DNA from: an uncultured Duganella sp.
GTDB lineage: Bacteria > Pseudomonadota > Gammaproteobacteria > Burkholderiales > Burkholderiaceae
DNA: 9,540 nucleotides
Reading direction: 5' to 3'
Assembly: GCA_946482335.1 (NCBI GenBank)
Contig: CAMLRG010000209.1
Span: 1-9,540, forward strand
Position numbers and translations under genes: made by a program. The first letter of the stretch is position 1, and each line of letters starts with the position of its first letter. A model generated the notes under the pieces. The model saw only the letters and a program-made list of their open reading frames with translations, did not search any database and was not told the origin of the DNA. Shown here piece by piece: positions 6,424 through 9,540 of this stretch.

Positions 6424-7944
6424 ATGTTGTTTAACTCTTACAGCTTCCTGCTGGGTTTTCTGCCGCTGACGCTGGCCGGCTATTTCCTGCTGGCGCGCCG
6501 CCGTCCGTCGTGGGGCATCGCCTGGCTGGCGCTGGCGTCGCTATTCTTTTACGGCTGGTGGGACGTGCGCTACGTGCCGCTGCTGCTGGCATCCATCGCC
6601 GCCAACTACCTTTGCTCGCTCGTTATCCGCCGTGCCGCGGGCCGGGTGCGCCGCTGGTGGCTGGCTGGCGCCATTGCCGGCAACCTTCTGTTGCTCGCTT
6701 ACTACAAGTACGCCAACTTCTTTTATTCCAGCCTGACGGGCGAGCAGGCGCCGGTGCTGCAGGTCGTGCTGCCGATCGGGATTTCCTTCTTCACCTTCAC
6801 CCAGATCGCTTTCCTGGTCGATACGGCGCGCGGCTTTGTGCAGGAAGGTCGCTTTATCCACTACCTGCTGTTCGTCACCTACTTCCCGCATCTGGTGGCG
6901 GGGCCGGTGCTGCACCACAAGGAAATGATGCCGCAATTCGCCGACCCGCGGAATGCCGTGCCGCGTGCCGACAATTTCTCGGTGGGGGCAACCATCTTCA
7001 TCATCGGGTTGGCAAAAAAAACGCTGCTGGCCGACACGCTCGCGCCTTACGCCAATGGCTTGTTCGCGGCGCCGGGCGAACCTTCCCTGCTGGTGGCTTG
7101 GGGCGGGGTGCTGGCCTATGCCTTCCAGCTGTACTTCGATTTTTCCGGCTACTCGGACATGGCGATCGGCTTATCGCGCATGTTTGGCGTACACCTTCCG
7201 CTGAACTTCAACTCGCCCTACAAGGCGCGCGATATCGTGGAATTCTGGCGGCGATGGCATATGACCCTGTCGCGCTTCCTGCGCGACTACCTGTACATTC
7301 CTCTGGGCGGCAACCGCTGCGGCGCGGTGCGCGCCAAGGCCAACCTGATGGTAACGATGCTGCTGGGCGGCCTGTGGCACGGGGCCAGCTGGAACTTCGT
7401 CCTGTGGGGCGGGCTGCATGGCATCTACCTGGTCGCCGCGCACGCCTGGCAATTGTTCAGGATGCGCCTTGGCTGGGGCGATGGCGGCAGGGCGGGGCGC
7501 TGCGCGGCCTGGGCGTTGACTTTCCTCGCCGTGACCTTTGCCTGGGTCTTCTTCCGTGCGCCGGACTTGCCAGCCGCCTTGCGCATCGCGGCCGGCATGG
7601 CGGGACAGCATGGCGTGACGCTGCCCGACGCGATCGGCATCCGGCTGGGGGCGGCGGGCGATGCGCTGGCGCAGCTGGGCGTGCGCTGGACGCTGGGCGG
7701 CGCCACCCAGTTCATCGAGACCTGGTGCTGGGTGGCGGTGGCCGCGCTGGTCGCGTTTTGCGCGCCGAATACGCAGCAGATCATGCACCGCTTCGCGCCT
7801 GGGCTGGACCACGACGGCACGGCGGCCCCACCGCGCCTGGCCTGGCTTCCCGCACCGCGCGCAGCGCTGGCCACGGGCATGCTGGCGGTGGTTTGCCTGC
7901 TCGCGCTATCGCGGCCAAGCGAATTTCTTTACTTCCAATTCTGA
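6424..7944 (+). CDS. MBOAT-family O-acyltransferase (AlgI/PatA/DltB-like)
   Basis: A 506-residue inner-membrane protein of the MBOAT superfamily, AlgI branch. These proteins take acyl groups, usually acetyl, from a cytoplasmic donor and pass them across the membrane for O-acetylation of exported glycans. The typical opening MLFNSYSFLLGFLPL fixes the start at 6424; upstream in-frame codons lie in the dnaE 3' end and are not family-like. Several hydrophobic helices are visible (about 5-24, 32-60, 75-95, 110-140). The region HLPLNFNSPYKARDIVEFWRR leads to H279 in FWRRWHMTLSRFLRDYLYIPLGG, and GLWHGASWNFVLWGGLHG contains the conserved H319. Both are invariant features of the active family. The SGNH-like gene starts 2 nt after the stop, indicating translational coupling. 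Substrate is unknown: no alginate, cellulose or peptidoglycan gene is visible. A run of eight A occurs at 7014-7021. Confidence 0.93.
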   Translation: MLFNSYSFLLGFLPLTLAGYFLLARRRPSWGIAWLALASLFFYGWWDVRYVPLLLASIAANYLCSLVIRRAAGRVRRWWLAGAIAGNLLLLAYYKYANFFYSSLTGEQAPVLQVVLPIGISFFTFTQIAFLVDTARGFVQEGRFIHYLLFVTYFPHLVAGPVLHHKEMMPQFADPRNAVPRADNFSVGATIFIIGLAKKTLLADTLAPYANGLFAAPGEPSLLVAWGGVLAYAFQLYFDFSGYSDMAIGLSRMFGVHLPLNFNSPYKARDIVEFWRRWHMTLSRFLRDYLYIPLGGNRCGAVRAKANLMVTMLLGGLWHGASWNFVLWGGLHGIYLVAAHAWQLFRMRLGWGDGGRAGRCAAWALTFLAVTFAWVFFRAPDLPAALRIAAGMAGQHGVTLPDAIGIRLGAAGDALAQLGVRWTLGGATQFIETWCWVAVAALVAFCAPNTQQIMHRFAPGLDHDGTAAPPRLAWLPAPRAALATGMLAVVCLLALSRPSEFLYFQF

Positions 7945-7946
7945 CC

Positions 7947-9149
7947 ATGTCCGACTTCCTCCACCGGCATTACTTGCGTAAGCTGGGCCTGGCGATGCTG
8001 GCCGGGTTCCTGCTGGTGGTCGCGCTGGTCGTGCTGGCCGATCCTTACGACCAGTACGGCGTATTGCGCCAGCCGGGATGGAACGACGCCAAGCCGGTGC
8101 CGAAGCGCTTCCGCAATGAGATCAAGCTGGCCGCGGCCCAGCGCATGGCCGCGACCCAGCTCCTGGTCGGCAATTCGCGCATCGAAGTCGGTTTCGATCC
8201 CGATAGTCCGCAACTGGGCGGCGGCGCGTATAACCTGGGGTTGGCCGGTACCGGGACCATGGTGGCGGTTGGGCAGTTACGGCACTTGCGTGGACTGGGC
8301 ATCAAACCGGTGCGTGTGATTGCCGGCCTCGATTTCCATGACGCCCTGCTGGCGCCAGGGCAGAAAGGCGGGGCCCGCGCCCCGCAGCTGCCTGGCAATG
8401 GCTGGGTCTGGCGCTTCGAAACCCTGTTCTCGTTCGATGCCTTGCGCGATGCCGCCACCACCCTGGCCATGCAGGGTGACCGCGAAGCCGAAACGATGAC
8501 GGCACATGGCCTGAACCCATTGAACCAGTACCGGAAATTCGCGCGCTACGACGGCTATTACAAGATTTTCCGCCAACGGGCGGAAGAGAACGCGGCGACG
8601 TTGGTCAAGAAGGTGCGCGGCGGGCTCGACCGCGACGGATTGCGCGCAGAGCTGCATGCCCTGCTGCAAGCCGCTGCCGGCGACAATCCCGGCGTTGAAA
8701 TCCACCTGCTGGTGTACGCTTACCATGCGCAATTGCTGGCGCTATACGAAGCGAGCGGCCTGTGGCCGCTGTTCGACGAATGGAAGGACATCGTGCTGGA
8801 AGCCGCCGACGCGGCGCGCGCCCGCTATCCCCAGGCGCGCATCGTGGTGCATGATTTCAGCGGGTTTGGCGAATTCAATTGCGAAGCGATCCCCGCTCCG
8901 GGAGAATGGCGGTCGACGCGCTGGTACTGGGAGGCGGGCCACCAGAAGCCCGCGCTGGGTGAAGAGATGATGCGGCGCATGCTGGCCGGCACGCCGGACG
9001 GGAGCTTCGGCATGGTGCTGACGCCGCAGAACGTGGAGCAAAACCGCCGCCGCATCGCCGCCGAGCGCGCGCGCTGCGCGGGCGAGCAGCCGCAAATGTT
9101 CGCCGAAGCCCACGCGCTGGTGGCACGTTTTCAGGGAAAGGAACTATGA
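7947..9149 (+). CDS. Membrane-anchored SGNH-like protein, acyltransferase partner of the MBOAT protein
   Basis: A 400-residue protein with a short basic N-terminus and one hydrophobic helix (about 13-31, LGLAMLAGFLLVVALVVL), so the bulk should be periplasmic. Residues 72-78 read LLVGNSR, resembling SGNH block I with S77 as candidate nucleophile. YNLGLAGTG (95-103) fits the Gly/Asn region that follows. RYPQARIVVHDF and WYWEAGHQKPALGEEMM (327-342) resemble the last block, giving H332 as the candidate base with E329 three residues before it instead of the usual Asp. AlgJ/AlgX, PatB and DltD-type proteins have a similar plan and genomic position beside an MBOAT protein, where they transfer the acyl group to the glycan. 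Overall similarity is to the uncharacterised MBOAT-linked SGNH-like group, so no symbol is given. The ATG at 7947 is 2 nt after the upstream stop; the same frame is open far upstream but is antiphase to the MBOAT gene. Confidence 0.75.
   Translation: MSDFLHRHYLRKLGLAMLAGFLLVVALVVLADPYDQYGVLRQPGWNDAKPVPKRFRNEIKLAAAQRMAATQLLVGNSRIEVGFDPDSPQLGGGAYNLGLAGTGTMVAVGQLRHLRGLGIKPVRVIAGLDFHDALLAPGQKGGARAPQLPGNGWVWRFETLFSFDALRDAATTLAMQGDREAETMTAHGLNPLNQYRKFARYDGYYKIFRQRAEENAATLVKKVRGGLDRDGLRAELHALLQAAAGDNPGVEIHLLVYAYHAQLLALYEASGLWPLFDEWKDIVLEAADAARARYPQARIVVHDFSGFGEFNCEAIPAPGEWRSTRWYWEAGHQKPALGEEMMRRMLAGTPDGSFGMVLTPQNVEQNRRRIAAERARCAGEQPQMFAEAHALVARFQGKEL
9138..9142 (+). promoter_or_regulatory. Ribosome binding site of the KTSC gene
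   Basis: AAGGA lies 8 nt before the ATG at 9151 and inside the last codons of the SGNH-like gene. It is among the best Shine-Dalgarno sequences in the window and supports 9151 rather than the in-frame ATG at 9157 as start. Confidence 0.6.
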
Positions 9150-9150
9150 C

Positions 9151-9414
9151 ATGGACATGAAACGCATCAATGCAGGCAAGCTGCGCGCCATCGGCTACGA
9201 CGAGCGCGCGCGCACGCTGCGCGTCGAATTCGACGACGGCAGCGCCATCGACTACGATGGTGTCGCCCGCGACGTCTGGCAGCGCCTGTCCACCTCGGGC
9301 AGCGCGTGGAGCTTCTACCGCGACAATATCGAGGAGGAATACACCGGCCGCAAAGGCCGCGCCAAACCGCAGGCCGGCACCCGTCCCGCCGGGCTGGACG
9401 ACCTATTTGGTTGA
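9151..9414 (+). CDS. KTSC-domain small protein
   Basis: An 87-residue protein whose residues 8-65 match the KTSC domain pattern: LRAIGYDERARTLRVEF, a Gly turn, a strand IDYDGV, then a helix and the closing S-x-x-S-x-YRDNIEEEY. KTSC was named for the C-terminus of some lysyl-tRNA synthetases and also occurs as free single-domain proteins. Its function is unknown, and RNA binding has been suggested. The central Y-x-Y of the family reads I33-D34-Y35 here, so the first Tyr is replaced. Residues 66-87 are a basic then Pro/Ala-rich tail ending in LDDLFG. The start is 1 nt after the SGNH-like stop, so it belongs to the same transcript. No link between KTSC and glycan acetylation is known to me; it may be a passenger in the operon. 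Confidence 0.82.
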   Translation: MDMKRINAGKLRAIGYDERARTLRVEFDDGSAIDYDGVARDVWQRLSTSGSAWSFYRDNIEEEYTGRKGRAKPQAGTRPAGLDDLFG

Positions 9415-9416
9415 AA

Positions 9417-9483
9417 GTCGGGGTCAGCTCTGGCAACCGGACATTTGCGACGCAAATGTCCGGTTGCCAGAGCTGACCCCGAC
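9417..9483. repeat. 67-nt perfect palindrome: 33-bp arms, one-base centre
   Basis: Arms 9417-9449 and 9451-9483 are exact reverse complements around A9450. The left arm begins GTCGGGGTCAGC and ends ACATTTGCG. After one mismatch (9416/9484), GAA (9413-9415) and TTC (9485-9487) also pair, and the GA there belongs to the KTSC stop codon. Transcription in either direction would give a very stable hairpin with almost no loop. No T run follows on the plus strand; only TTTC follows on the minus strand. It could be a REP- or MITE-like mobile palindrome, or an mRNA 3'-end structure. No transposase is nearby and no target-site duplication was recognised. Confidence 0.9.
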
Positions 9484-9540
9484 GTTCCAGCTCCAGGTCG
9501 TTGAGCGCGGTGTTGGCGTAACCGTTGCTGCCCAACTGCT
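9484..9540 (-). CDS. Possible C-terminal end of a minus-strand gene entering from the right edge
   Basis: Read on the minus strand from the right edge, one frame gives QLGSNGYANTALNDLELE with nearly all codons ending in G or C, as in the real genes here. The plus-strand frames have stops in this stretch. The frame has no stop before the palindrome; it continues through it as RRGQLWQPDICVANVRLPEL and on, antisense to the KTSC gene, to a TGA at 9169-9167. The natural end of the gene is therefore unclear, and the entry covers only the part that looks coding. The product is not recognised. Confidence 0.33.

Noticed and set aside
6510..7946. Upstream open frame fused in phase to the SGNH-like gene
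   Set aside because: It lies out of frame inside the MBOAT gene, which has all its conserved motifs in the other frame. The open length is explained by high GC content; only the slippery A8 tract gives it any interest, noted as a finding.

Overview
The window looks like a chromosomal segment of a GC-rich betaproteobacterium, most likely Burkholderiales/Oxalobacteraceae (Massilia-Duganella-Janthinobacterium type). This is judged from the look of the DnaE, TrhO and cytochrome c proteins and from strong G/C third-position bias; no database search was possible. Most of it is ordinary core genome with a small accessory part.

Layout. At the left edge is the 5' end of trhO (tRNA uridine-34 hydroxylase), minus strand, with a good sigma70-type promoter (149-177) whose -35 box lies inside a 17-nt palindrome. 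Next, on the plus strand, come a 135-residue coiled-coil protein with a C-terminal membrane anchor (295-702) and a double-hotdog MaoC-type dehydratase (727-1593). A small periplasmic class I cytochrome c (1619-1921, minus) converges on the dehydratase. A type II toxin-antitoxin operon follows (2052-2710): a Phd/YefM-type antitoxin overlapping a VapC-type PIN toxin by 4 nt, with a promoter and an overlapping inverted-repeat operator at 1987-2038. Then dnaE (2771-6310), the replicative polymerase III alpha subunit, starts 60 nt after the toxin with no visible terminator between them.

The right third is a tight three-gene unit (6424-9414): an AlgI-like MBOAT O-acyltransferase, a membrane-anchored SGNH-like protein 2 nt downstream, and a small KTSC-domain protein 1 nt after that. 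The first two fit the known division of labour in polysaccharide O-acetylation: the MBOAT protein moves acyl groups across the inner membrane, and the SGNH-like partner transfers them to a glycan outside. No glycan-synthesis gene is visible, so the substrate is unknown.

Immediately after the KTSC stop lies the most striking DNA structure here, a perfect 33-bp inverted repeat separated by one base (9417-9483). A probable minus-strand coding region enters from the right edge and its frame stays open through this palindrome.

I found no RNA genes, CRISPR arrays or transposase genes, and no clearly novel multi-gene system. The items most worth a second look are the long palindrome, the 11-residue repeat protein, the KTSC gene attached to the acetylation pair, and the toxin-antitoxin operon abutting dnaE.
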